Origin: Pseudonocardia kunmingensis
Lineage (GTDB): Bacteria > Actinomycetota > Actinomycetes > Mycobacteriales > Pseudonocardiaceae
Direction: 5' to 3'
Assembly (NCBI RefSeq): GCF_006716445.1
Contig: NZ_VFPA01000002.1
Span: 1,178,001 to 1,242,000, forward strand
Length of the DNA stretch: 64,000 nt
Part shown: piece after piece, positions 16,604 through 24,770 of the stretch
Layout: every line of letters starts with the position of its first letter
How positions within the stretch are numbered: position 1 is the stretch's first letter
Made by a program: the position numbers and the translations under genes
The notes under the pieces: model-generated
Database searches by the model: none
What the model was told of the DNA's origin: nothing
The model's input: only the letters and a program-made list of their open reading frames with translations

Positions 16604-18394
16604 TCACGAGCTCTCGACGGCCACGCCGTGGCGGGTGGCGAGCTCGGCGAGGCCGTCGTCGTAGCCCTGCCCGATGGCGCGCAGCCGCCAGCTCCCGTCG
16701 CGCCGGTAGACCTCCGCCAGCAGCATGGTGCGTTCGGTGGTGGCGGCGTCCAGCGTGGACGTGGCGGCCGTCGCGGCGTCCCCGTCGACGCTGAGCGTGA
16801 CCGCGCCCAGCGCGCCGAAGGTGGCGTCCCCGCCGAGCGCCGCGGCAATGATGATCTTGCTGTGCTGGTCGGGGACGAGGCCGAGGTCGATGCGGATGCT
16901 CTGCTCGCTGTCGCCGTCGGCGGCCAGTGCCACCGCGCCGTGCTCGCTGACCGGCGCGTTGTAGAAGACGAAGTCCTCGTCGGCGATGACCTGCTCGTCG
17001 GCGTCGACGAGGAAGGCGACCACGTCGACGTCCGTGCCGCCGGCCAGTGCGTCGGCGCGCCAGGCGACGTTGACCGTCCACACGTCCTCGTCGGGGAGGT
17101 CGACGACGGCGCCGCGGGGCAGGACCGGCACCCCGGCACCCGCTGCCTCCGAGCGGTGCTTCCCGACGTAGCCCGGCTCGACCGCGTCGGCGCACGGTGC
17201 GGGCAGGGTGATGCCGAGCGCGACCCGGCCGCGGTGCAGGGGCAGTTCGGCCTCGCGGATCCGCGCGAGGCGCCGGTCGGTCTCGCCGCCGGCCATCAGG
17301 ATCACGTCGGTGACGCCCGCGCTGAGGTTGACGGCCGCGGCCCCGCCGAGCGCGCCGATCTCGGTGCGCACGGCCGCGGCCTGGGGGTGGGTGCCGCCGA
17401 GGACGAGCACCCGCCGACCGTGCAGCGGCCCGCGCACGACGACCCTGGGCGCGCCGGCGCGCCGCGGTGCGGGCCGGGCCACCGGCTCGCCGGGCCGGAC
17501 GTCGTCGAGGAGCCGCAGCACGGTGGTCTCGTCGAGCACGAGGATGCCCTCGGCGCGGGCGCGCTCCGCCTTGCGGGTGCCGAGGTCGGGCTCGTTGCAG
17601 AGCAGTGCACTGGTGAGGCGGCTGACCGAGTTCTGCACGTCGAGCCCGGCGGCGGTGAGCCGCTCGACGAGCATGGTCCGGGGTTCCCCGGTCGTGCCGG
17701 TGATGGCCAGCTTCATGCCCTGCACGAGCGGCTGCCCGGCGTTCAGCCTGCCGGGGTAGCGCCACGGGCACGGCGGCGTCGTGGCGCGCGGCGGGTAGCG
17801 GGTCGCGCCGGTCCGGCTGTCGCAGCCGATCAACGGCAGCGGCAGGCCCAGCTGTGCGGCGAGCAGGAGGCTGTGGGTCAGGACGCGGGACAGCACCTGC
17901 GTGTCGTCCTCGGCGTCGTGGGCGCGCCGCTGGGGCACGCCCCAGTAGCCGGCGAGCGTGGCGAGCTTGTGGTTGGGCACGTCGATGCCGAGGCGTCGGC
18001 TCAGCGCGAGCGTGCACATCCGCTGCCGCACGGGCAGCTTCACCCCGGCGCGCTCGGCCTCCGCGGCCAGGAAGCCGTGGTCGAACGCGGCGTTGTGCGC
18101 CACCAGGACGCGCCCGTCGAGGACCTCGAGCAGGGCCGGAGCGATCTCGTCGAAGCGGGGTGCCGCGGCCAGGCGCTGCCGCGTGAGCCCGTGGACGTGG
18201 ACCGGACCGGGATCGCAGTCGGCGTTGACGAGCGAGGCGAACCGCGGGCCCTCCGGGCGGCCCGCCGCGTCGAGGGCCATGGCGGACACGCTGAGCACCC
18301 GGCCGCTGCCGGGGTGGAAGCCGGAGGTCTCGACGTCGACGACCGCCCACGCGCGGTCGGAGTCGAGCAGCCGGTCGATCTGCGCGGTGGTCAC
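16604..18394 (-). CDS. Fusion: DEDDh exonuclease - BRCT(s) - TerD domain
   Basis: A 596-residue multidomain protein. Residues 10-185 are a DnaQ-like 3'-5' exonuclease: VVDVETSGFHP gives the first Asp and Glu, HNAAFDHGFL the next Asp, and HDAEDDT the His and final Asp. Residues 225-300 (GMKLAITGTTGEPRTMLVERLTAAG onward) form a BRCT domain, and 325-390 look like a second. Residues 425-596 are a TerD domain with the acidic calcium-binding region around VDVVAFLVD and the typical DFVFYNAP and TMLLAEVYRRDG. TerD domains belong to metal and phage stress systems; coupling to a nuclease suggests nucleic-acid processing in that response. ATG start; upstream is a 180-base gap shared with a divergent aldehyde dehydrogenase. 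Confidence 0.88.
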   Translation of the reverse strand: MTTAQIDRLLDSDRAWAVVDVETSGFHPGSGRVLSVSAMALDAAGRPEGPRFASLVNADCDPGPVHVHGLTRQRLAAAPRFDEIAPALLEVLDGRVLVAHNAAFDHGFLAAEAERAGVKLPVRQRMCTLALSRRLGIDVPNHKLATLAGYWGVPQRRAHDAEDDTQVLSRVLTHSLLLAAQLGLPLPLIGCDSRTGATRYPPRATTPPCPWRYPGRLNAGQPLVQGMKLAITGTTGEPRTMLVERLTAAGLDVQNSVSRLTSALLCNEPDLGTRKAERARAEGILVLDETTVLRLLDDVRPGEPVARPAPRRAGAPRVVVRGPLHGRRVLVLGGTHPQAAAVRTEIGALGGAAAVNLSAGVTDVILMAGGETDRRLARIREAELPLHRGRVALGITLPAPCADAVEPGYVGKHRSEAAGAGVPVLPRGAVVDLPDEDVWTVNVAWRADALAGGTDVDVVAFLVDADEQVIADEDFVFYNAPVSEHGAVALAADGDSEQSIRIDLGLVPDQHSKIIIAAALGGDATFGALGAVTLSVDGDAATAATSTLDAATTERTMLLAEVYRRDGSWRLRAIGQGYDDGLAELATRHGVAVESS

Positions 18395-18574
18395 GTCGGT
18401 GTCCTTCTGGAGCGGGGGAGCGGCGGTGGGGCTTCGCCGACTGCGACGTCGCTGTGCGCACGTGATCCGTTACCGGGGCCGCGACGCCCGGCATCCGGCC
18501 GCCCGACCTCGGGATGTTCACTGTGGTCGATGTTGCCGTGGGGCAGCGCCGCGAGTGCGAGGAAGGTGGAGACG

Positions 18575-19939
18575 ATGAGCAGCTACGACGTCATCAGCCC
18601 GGTGGACGAGAAGGTGCTGACGAGCGTCGAGTTCCCCGGCCGCGAGGAGGTGGACGAGCGCGTCGCGCGGGCCCAGCGCGCCTTCCGGACGTGGCGCGAG
18701 GTGGCGCCGTCCGAGCGCGCCCGGCTCCTGCGCCGCTTCGCCGAGGTCGTCGACGGCGACATCGAGAACCTCGCGCAGCTGGAGGTGCGCAACTCCGGCC
18801 ACACCATCGGCAACGCGCGGTGGGAGGCGGGCAACGTCCGGGACGTCCTCGCCTACTACTCCGCCGCGCCGGAACGCCTGACCGGCCGGCAGATCCCCGT
18901 CGCAGGGGGTGTGGACATCACCTTCCAGGAACCGCTCGGCGTCGTCGCGGTGATCGTGCCGTGGAACTTCCCGATGCCGGTCGCCGCCTGGGGCTTCGCG
19001 CCCGCGCTCGCGGCGGGCAACACGGTCGTGCTCAAGCCCGCCGAGCACACCCCGCTCACGGCGCTGCGCCTGCAGGAGCTGGCGTTGCAGGCCGGGCTGC
19101 CCGAGGACGTGCTGCAGGTCGTGCCCGGCACGGGCAGCGAGGCGGGCGAGCAGCTGGTGACGCACCCGCTCGTCCGCAAGGTCGTGTTCACCGGCTCCAC
19201 CGCCGTCGGCAAGCGGATCATGCGCCACTGCGCGGACCAGGTGAAGTCGCTGACGCTCGAGCTCGGCGGGAAGAACGCGAACATCGTCTTCGCCGACGCG
19301 GACCTCGAGCGCGCCGCGGCCACGGCCCCGGGAGCGGCCTTCGACAACGCCGGGCAGGACTGCTGCTCCCGTTCCCGCGTGCTCGTGCAGCGCAGCGTCC
19401 TCGACCGGTTCATGGAGCTGCTCGAACCCGCGGTCCGCGCTTTCGCCGTCGGCGACCCGGCCGACGACGCCACCGCGATGGGCCCCCTCATCTCCGCCGC
19501 CCACCGCGACAAGGTCTCCTCCTACGTCGACGACACCGCCGCCGTCGCGTTCCGCGGAACCGCCCCGGACGGCCCCGGCTTCTGGTTCCCGCCCACGGTG
19601 CTCGCGCCCGTCACGCAGGACGCCCGGCAGTGGCGGGAGGAGATCTTCGGACCGGTCATCGCCGTCATGCCCTTCGACGACGAGGCGGACGCCGTCGCGC
19701 TCGCCAACGACACCGAGTACGGGCTGTCCGGCTCGCTGTGGACCCGCGACATCGGCCGGGCGCTGCGCGTCAGCCGGGCCTGGGAGAGCGGCAACCTCTC
19801 GGTCAACTCGCACTCCTCGGTGCGGTACTGGACCCCGTTCGGCGGCTTCAAGCAGTCGGGGCTCGGGCGCGAGCTGGGGCCCGACGCGGTGAGCGCCTTC
19901 ACCGAGACCAAGAACGTCTTCATCTCCACCGAGGAGTGA
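18575..19939 (+). CDS. NAD(P)-dependent aldehyde dehydrogenase
   Basis: A 454-residue class I/II-type aldehyde dehydrogenase. It has PWNFPMPVAAWGFAPALAAGN (coenzyme region), FTGSTAVGKRI, the general base in LELGGKN, the catalytic cysteine pair in FDNAGQDCCSRSR, and EEIFGPVIAVMPF. It is about 30-40 residues shorter than usual because the N-terminus begins close to the first helix. The closest families oxidise gamma-aminobutyraldehyde-type or betaine aldehydes, but substrate is not fixed by sequence. ATG at 18575 is chosen because GGTGGAG ends 4 bases before. It has no co-directional partner and is bounded by a terminator. Confidence 0.88.
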   Translation: MSSYDVISPVDEKVLTSVEFPGREEVDERVARAQRAFRTWREVAPSERARLLRRFAEVVDGDIENLAQLEVRNSGHTIGNARWEAGNVRDVLAYYSAAPERLTGRQIPVAGGVDITFQEPLGVVAVIVPWNFPMPVAAWGFAPALAAGNTVVLKPAEHTPLTALRLQELALQAGLPEDVLQVVPGTGSEAGEQLVTHPLVRKVVFTGSTAVGKRIMRHCADQVKSLTLELGGKNANIVFADADLERAAATAPGAAFDNAGQDCCSRSRVLVQRSVLDRFMELLEPAVRAFAVGDPADDATAMGPLISAAHRDKVSSYVDDTAAVAFRGTAPDGPGFWFPPTVLAPVTQDARQWREEIFGPVIAVMPFDDEADAVALANDTEYGLSGSLWTRDIGRALRVSRAWESGNLSVNSHSSVRYWTPFGGFKQSGLGRELGPDAVSAFTETKNVFISTEE

Positions 19940-19946
19940 GCGGATC

Positions 19947-19972
19947 CCGCACCGGCTGATCAGCCCGTGCGG
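19947..19972. terminator. Bidirectional hairpin between aldehyde dehydrogenase and esterase
   Basis: CCGCAC, one base, GGCTGATCAGCC, one base, GTGCGG makes a near-perfect 26-base dyad starting seven bases after the dehydrogenase stop and covering the stop of the convergent esterase. There is no T-run, as is common for high-GC actinobacterial terminators. Confidence 0.65.
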
Positions 19973-21411
19973 TCCAGCACGCCGAACCGCTGGTCCCGCC
20001 AGATCCGGCGGGACCGCTCCTCGGGGTAGCGGCCGACGCCGGACACCGCGTCGTACAACCGCGTGGTGCGCTCCCGCGGGTCGTAGCGGGCCCAGCCGGG
20101 GTCGCCGGTGGTCGCGAACGCGATGTGTTCGGCCCGCATCAGCTCCGACAGGCGTCGGGACTGCCCCACGAGGTCCGGGCCGGCGTCGGCGAGGCCGGTG
20201 TCGATCTCGGCGGTGCCGAAGACGAGCAGGGTGTCGAGGGCGTGCGAGGCGCCCAGGGCGTTGAACCCCCAGCAGAGCTCGTAGAACCAGACCCGGGCGC
20301 CACCGGCGTGGGCCGCGTCGGCGAGGTGCAGGGCCGGCATCCGGAAGAGCCAGTCGGACATGGCCGTGTCCCGCAGCTCGGTCGGGGAGAGCAGCGGGTA
20401 GGCGTCGCGGTAGCGCCGGGCGCCCGGTGTGGGGGTCAGCCCGTCGATCAGCGCGTCCGCCGCGGTGTCGTCGACGTCGCCGAGGCGGCGGGCGAGCAGG
20501 CTGAACTCGTCACGGCCGTGGCCGACCAGCAGGTCGACGTCGCGCGCCGCGCCCCCGGCGAGCGCGGCCCACGGAGCGGCGGGCAGGACCTCGCCGTCCA
20601 CGACGGGGGAGAACGGGGTGGGGGTGTGGGCGACCGCGCCCCACCGGTCCGCGCGCCGCGGGAGCCCCGCGGTCACCGACCGAGCCGCCGCGACGAGGTC
20701 GTCGGGGGCGACATCGACGAGGTCGGCGACCCGCGGTGCCCGCCCGACCCCGGCGGTCACCTCGGCGGCGATGTCGGCCGCGAGGCCGGGGGTGAAGTAG
20801 GTCTCCGGGATGCCCTGCAGGATCGCGCGCCGGAACAGCCCGGCCGCCGCCGGCATCACCAGCAGCGCGGCGATCGAGCCCGCTCCCGCCGACTGGCCGA
20901 GCACGGTGACGTCGCCCGGGTCGCCGCCGAACGCGGTGATGTTCTCCTGCACCCATCCGAGCGCGGCGATCTGGTCGAGCAGGCCCCGGTTGTCCGGCGC
21001 GCCCTCGAGGCGGGCCCACCCCTCGGTCCCGTTGCGGTAGTGCGCGCTCACCACCACCGCCCCGGCGCGCGCCAACGCCGAGCCCTCCAGGTGCGGGTTG
21101 GCCGTGTCGCAGTTCAGGTAGCCGCCGCCGCTGATCCACACGACGACCGGGAGCCCGGTCCGGCCCGGAGCGGGTGTCCAGACGGCGAGGTTCAGCCAGT
21201 CCGTCCCCTCGGTCGGCCGGGCCGGCTGCGGCGGGGGCGGGCCGAACCGGGTGGCGTCGCGCACCCCGTCCCACGGCGGCGCCGGGCGCGGGGCGGCGAA
21301 CCGGTCGGGCCCGACCGGAGGCGCGGCGAAGGGGATGCCGCGGTAGACGGCGACGCGGTCGTCCCAGCTCCCTCGGACGGCTCCGGCGGAGGTGCGCACC
21401 CGGGTCGTCAT
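19960..21411 (-). CDS. Type-B carboxylesterase/lipase (alpha/beta hydrolase)
   Basis: A 483-residue carboxylesterase when started at the ATG of MTTRVRTSAG; a longer frame begins at 21447 but adds non-conserved residues. Diagnostic features are YRGIPFAAPPVG near the N-terminus, the oxyanion-hole motif SGGGY, the nucleophile elbow GQSAGAGS, a Glu/Asp in GHGRDEFSL, and a C-terminal His in FGFNALGASHALD-type context (GFNALGASHALDTLLVFG). No export signal is visible, so it is probably cytosolic. Substrates of the family are short-chain esters. It converges on the aldehyde dehydrogenase and is followed upstream by an RpiR regulator on the same strand. Confidence 0.88.
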   Translation of the reverse strand: MTTRVRTSAGAVRGSWDDRVAVYRGIPFAAPPVGPDRFAAPRPAPPWDGVRDATRFGPPPPQPARPTEGTDWLNLAVWTPAPGRTGLPVVVWISGGGYLNCDTANPHLEGSALARAGAVVVSAHYRNGTEGWARLEGAPDNRGLLDQIAALGWVQENITAFGGDPGDVTVLGQSAGAGSIAALLVMPAAAGLFRRAILQGIPETYFTPGLAADIAAEVTAGVGRAPRVADLVDVAPDDLVAAARSVTAGLPRRADRWGAVAHTPTPFSPVVDGEVLPAAPWAALAGGAARDVDLLVGHGRDEFSLLARRLGDVDDTAADALIDGLTPTPGARRYRDAYPLLSPTELRDTAMSDWLFRMPALHLADAAHAGGARVWFYELCWGFNALGASHALDTLLVFGTAEIDTGLADAGPDLVGQSRRLSELMRAEHIAFATTGDPGWARYDPRERTTRLYDAVSGVGRYPEERSRRIWRDQRFGVLDRTG

Positions 21412-21464
21412 GATCTGCACCCTGGCACCGGCTGCCGTCCCGGTCACCCGGGAATGCCCGGTCG

Positions 21465-22340
21465 TCAGCGTTCGGGGTCGTCGCCGGACACCCGGTGGCG
21501 CAGCTCGTTGAGCCGCGACATCGTGGCGACCGACGACTCGCGGGTGCGGGCGGCGATGTCGATGGTGAGGGCGTGCGCGACGGCGAAGGCGGCGATGCTC
21601 TCGCTCGCGGTGGCCGTGGTCGACGGCGGGGTCTCCAGCACGAGGTCGGCCCGCTCGCGCAGCGGCTGCGCCAGCGCCTCGGTGACCGCCAGGGAGCGGG
21701 CGCCCACCTCCCGGGCGCGGTCGAGCACCACGGAGATCTCGCGGAACAGCCGCAGCGGGGCGAACACGACGAGGAGGTCCCCGCCGCGGAGCCCGAGCAG
21801 CTCGTCGGCGAGGCTCAACCCGGTGGTCGCGCTCGCGACGGCGGCGAGCCCGACGCGCCGCAGCGAGTTCGCGCAGAACTCGGCCACCGCGCCCGCCGGC
21901 CCGATGCCGTAGCAGACGACCCGGTCGGACTCGAGCGCGGCGGTCACGGCGGCCTCCCAGACGTCGAGCCGGATCGACTCGTCGAGGGCGCCGACGACGC
22001 GGGCCGAGTCCCGGAACACGCGCTGGGCGCGGTGCTGCGGGTCGTCGGCCCGGCCCAGCCGGTCGCTGAGCACGGCGGCCGGGTCCTCGCGCCGGGCCAG
22101 CACGGCCACTGCGTCGCGCTTGAGCTCACGCAGCCCGGTGTAGCCGAGGGAGCGTGCGGTGCGCACGACCGTCGCGTCGCTCGTCCCGACCGCCTCCGCG
22201 ATCTCCAGGGCGGAGCGGGCGGCGACGAGGTCGAGGTGCGCCGCCATGTAGCGGGCGACCGCGAGCTCGGCGGGCGGCAGCCGCTCGGCGCGGGACTCCA
22301 GCCGCGAGGACAGCGTGTCGGGCACCGACGTAGCGTCCAC
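21465..22340 (-). CDS. RpiR/MurR family transcriptional regulator
   Basis: A 291-residue regulator with an N-terminal HTH_6 domain (residues 8-80, with SALEIAEAVGTSDATVVRTARSLGYTGLRELKRD) and a C-terminal SIS sugar-isomerase-like domain (VVCYGIGPAGAVAEFCANSLRRVGL and LVVFAPLRLFREISVVLDRAREVGARSLAVT). The start is taken as the GTG at 22340; a GTG at 22325 is an alternative. It is divergent from two FAD oxidase genes and a carrier, and a matched pair of 14-bp palindromes lies in the shared promoter region, one overlapping the proposed start codon. It probably represses itself and the divergent operon, with the ligand being the oxidase substrate or product (inferred). Confidence 0.88.
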   Translation of the reverse strand: MDATSVPDTLSSRLESRAERLPPAELAVARYMAAHLDLVAARSALEIAEAVGTSDATVVRTARSLGYTGLRELKRDAVAVLARREDPAAVLSDRLGRADDPQHRAQRVFRDSARVVGALDESIRLDVWEAAVTAALESDRVVCYGIGPAGAVAEFCANSLRRVGLAAVASATTGLSLADELLGLRGGDLLVVFAPLRLFREISVVLDRAREVGARSLAVTEALAQPLRERADLVLETPPSTTATASESIAAFAVAHALTIDIAARTRESSVATMSRLNELRHRVSGDDPER

Positions 22341-22343
22341 TAC
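22330..22343. promoter_or_regulatory. RpiR operator 1, GTAGCGTCCACTAC
   Basis: A 14-bp dyad (GTAG-N6-CTAC) overlapping the proposed start of the regulator. It matches the second site at 11 of 14 positions, the differences being inside the spacer. Its position would block synthesis of the regulator itself. Confidence 0.6.
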
Positions 22344-22367
22344 AAAGTTTCCGTCTCGTTTCGGGTA

Positions 22368-22397
22368 TTGACCGCTTCTCGTAGTTTTCACTACCGT
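22368..22397 (+). promoter_or_regulatory. Promoter of oxidase operon with RpiR operator 2
   Basis: TTGACC at 22368-22373, an 18-base spacer and TACCGT at 22392-22397 make a good promoter. The second palindrome, GTAGTTTTCACTAC at 22381-22394, fills the 3' half of the spacer and enters the -10, where a bound repressor would stop polymerase. Centre-to-centre distance to operator 1 is 51 bases, about five helical turns, which would allow looping. Confidence 0.6.
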
Positions 22398-22451
22398 CGC
22401 GGCACCTGGCAAGCAGGTGGCGCCACCGTAGGCGATGGTGGAGGGAGCGGA

Positions 22452-23609
22452 ATGGATCTGGCCGTCGTAGGAGCCGGTGCCGTCGGGTCGGCGGTGGCCG
22501 CCGACCTGGCCGAGGCGGGAGCCCGGGTCACCGTCCTCGAGGAGCGCGCGCTCCTGCAGGGGACCTCGGGCACCTCCTTCGCGTGGGTCAACGCGAACAA
22601 CAAGGTCCCTCCGGCGTACTACCGCCTCAACCTCGCCGGCTTGCAGCGCCACCGGGCGGGCCGGGCCGCCGGCCGGACGTCGTTCCACCCGGTGGGGCAC
22701 CTCGAGGTGGCGTTCACCGACGAGCACCTCGCCCTGCTCGAGCCCAAGGTGGCGCGGCTGCGCGAGCGCGGCTACGCGGTGCAGGACGTCCCCGCCGCGC
22801 AGGCCGCGCAGCAGCTGCCGGGCATCCGGGCGGAGGCGGTGCGCGCCGCCGTCCGGTACCCCGAGGAGGGCTACTGCGACGTGCCGGCGTTCGTCGCCGA
22901 GGCGCACGAGCGGCTGCGGGCCGCCGGTGGCGAGGTCCGCACCGCGGCCGTCGAGCGGCTGGCGCCGGGTGAGTCCGGGGTCGAGGTCCGGCTCGGCGGC
23001 GGGGAGCGGGAGCGCTTCACCGGCGTCGTCGTGGCGACCGGCCGCTGGACCACGTCGTTCCTCGCCCGATCCGGCTTCCACGTCCCGCTGAACACCGACG
23101 ACGCGGTGGGTGCGCCCCCGTACGGGTTCCTCGCGACGACGCAGCCGGTCGACGCGGCGGGAGTGGCGTCCGTGGTGAGCACGACCCGGGTGAACTTCCG
23201 GCCCGCGGGCGGTGGCCGCTACCTGCTGCAGGGCCTCGACCTGGACGTCGAGGCGCACCCGGCGGCCCCCGACGCGGTCCGCGCCCGGGTGGGTGCGGAG
23301 CTGGCGCGGCGCTTCGCCGACGTCGTCGGCCTGCCGGCCGCCCCTGCGATGGAGGACGTCGCGGTCGGGATTCGGCCGCTGCCCGCCGACGGCCAGGCCG
23401 TGGCCGGCTTCCTCGACGACGCGCGCACGGTCTACGTCGCGGTGACCCACAGCGGCGTCACGCTCGCGCCGGAGCTGGCGGCGCTCGCCACCCGCGAGGT
23501 GGTGCACGGCGAGCAGGCACCCGCGCTGGCCGGGTTCCGGCCGCAGCGCTTCGCCGGGGGTGCCGCGAGCGGCGCCGTCGCGGCCGCGCGCCGGCCGGGG
23601 GAGCAGTGA
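22452..23609 (+). CDS. FAD-dependent amino-acid oxidase/dehydrogenase (DAO family), first of a pair
   Basis: A 385-residue flavoprotein. It begins directly with the dinucleotide-binding motif LAVVGAGAVGSAVAADLAEAG, followed by VLEE, and carries a C-terminal VGIRPLPADGQAVAG and VAVTHSGVTLAPELA that closes the FAD site, the usual layout of the DAO superfamily (D-amino-acid dehydrogenases, sarcosine and glycine oxidases). ATG at 22452 has GGAGGG six bases upstream. The gene overlaps the next flavoprotein by one base and is under the RpiR promoter. With the GltS-type carrier two genes on, the likely substrate is an acidic or N-methylated amino acid; that is inference. Confidence 0.85.
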   Translation: MDLAVVGAGAVGSAVAADLAEAGARVTVLEERALLQGTSGTSFAWVNANNKVPPAYYRLNLAGLQRHRAGRAAGRTSFHPVGHLEVAFTDEHLALLEPKVARLRERGYAVQDVPAAQAAQQLPGIRAEAVRAAVRYPEEGYCDVPAFVAEAHERLRAAGGEVRTAAVERLAPGESGVEVRLGGGERERFTGVVVATGRWTTSFLARSGFHVPLNTDDAVGAPPYGFLATTQPVDAAGVASVVSTTRVNFRPAGGGRYLLQGLDLDVEAHPAAPDAVRARVGAELARRFADVVGLPAAPAMEDVAVGIRPLPADGQAVAGFLDDARTVYVAVTHSGVTLAPELAALATREVVHGEQAPALAGFRPQRFAGGAASGAVAAARRPGEQ

Positions 23610-24769
23610 TGGCGCACCGCTTCCAGCACGTCGTCGTCGGCGGTGGCGTGTACGGGTGCGCCGTCGCCCACCACCTCGCCCGCAGCGGTCGCAGCGTCGT
23701 GCTGCTCGAGGCGGCCACGGTGGCGTCGGCCGCGTCGGGCGGGTTCGGCAAGCGGGGCGTGCGGGGGAACAAGCGCGACCCGCGCGAGCTGCCGCTGCTG
23801 CGCCGCGCCTACGAGCTGTGGCCGGGGCTGTCGGACGTGCTCGGTGCCGACGTCGGCTACGAGCGGACCGGCGGGGTGAACCTGATCGAGCGCCCGGTCA
23901 CCGGGATGCGCGGCGGGCTCGTCGCCGCGGCCGCGCACGCGCAGGTGCAGTCCGCGCTGGGCGTGCCGACCGAGGTGATCGACCGGGACCGGGTCCGCGG
24001 GCTGCTGCCGGAGGTCTCCGACGCCGTCGTCGGGGCCCTGCACGCCCCGCTCGACGGGATGGGCGACCAGACCGCGACGACGCGGGCCTACGCGGCCGCG
24101 GCCCGGCGGCACGGCGCCGAGATCGTGGAGGGGGCGCGGGTGTCCCGGTTCGAGCGCGCCGGCTCCGTGGTGCGCGCGGTGGTCTGCGCGGACGGCGAGC
24201 GCTACGAGGTGGGCGAGTCGCTGCTGGTCGCCGCGAACGCCGGGGCGGCGCCGCTGATCGCGCGCGAGCTCGACGTGCGGTTGCCGCTGTGGACGATCCT
24301 CCCGCAGGCGCTGCGGGTGCGGCCGGCCGGCGCGAGCCCGGTCGGCCTGCTCGTCGGCCACGACCACCGCACGGTGTCGCTGAAGACCGTCGAGGACGGC
24401 GTGGTCATGGTCAGCGGCGGTTGGCTGGGCCGGGCCCGCACCGGCACGACGGCAGGCGAGGTGGTGCCCGATCAGGTCGAGGGCAACCTGCGCGAGGCGG
24501 CCGCGGTGTTCCCGGTGCTGGCCGGCGCCCGGCTGCTCGAGGCGGCCGCGGACCGTCCCGAGTCCTGCGCGCAGGACCAGGTCCCGGTCATCGACGTCGT
24601 GCCGGGCACGCGCAACGTGCTGGTCGCCGCGGGGTGGACCGGTCACGGCTTCGCCATCGCCCCCGCCGTCGCGGAGCTGCTGGGCGACTGGATGCTGAGC
24701 GGGCGCCGACCGCGCGCGCTCGACCCGTTCGCCACCGACCGGTTCCACCCGGCTGAGAGGAGCGCGTGA
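23609..24769 (+). CDS. FAD-dependent amino-acid oxidase/dehydrogenase (DAO family), second of the pair
   Basis: A 386-residue flavoprotein with HVVVGGGVYGCAVAHHLARSG at the N-terminus, then LLEA, and VPVIDVVPGTRNVLVAAGWTGHGFAIAPAVAELL at the C-terminus, where WTGHGF is the DAO-family motif contacting FAD. It is more like sarcosine oxidase beta-subunits and glycine oxidase than its neighbour. The ATG start overlaps the previous stop (TGATG); the GTG three bases earlier is less likely. The two flavoproteins are distant paralogues, so they may act on successive intermediates or form a hetero-oligomer. Confidence 0.85.
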   Translation: MAHRFQHVVVGGGVYGCAVAHHLARSGRSVVLLEAATVASAASGGFGKRGVRGNKRDPRELPLLRRAYELWPGLSDVLGADVGYERTGGVNLIERPVTGMRGGLVAAAAHAQVQSALGVPTEVIDRDRVRGLLPEVSDAVVGALHAPLDGMGDQTATTRAYAAAARRHGAEIVEGARVSRFERAGSVVRAVVCADGERYEVGESLLVAANAGAAPLIARELDVRLPLWTILPQALRVRPAGASPVGLLVGHDHRTVSLKTVEDGVVMVSGGWLGRARTGTTAGEVVPDQVEGNLREAAAVFPVLAGARLLEAAADRPESCAQDQVPVIDVVPGTRNVLVAAGWTGHGFAIAPAVAELLGDWMLSGRRPRALDPFATDRFHPAERSA

Positions 24770-24770
24770 C

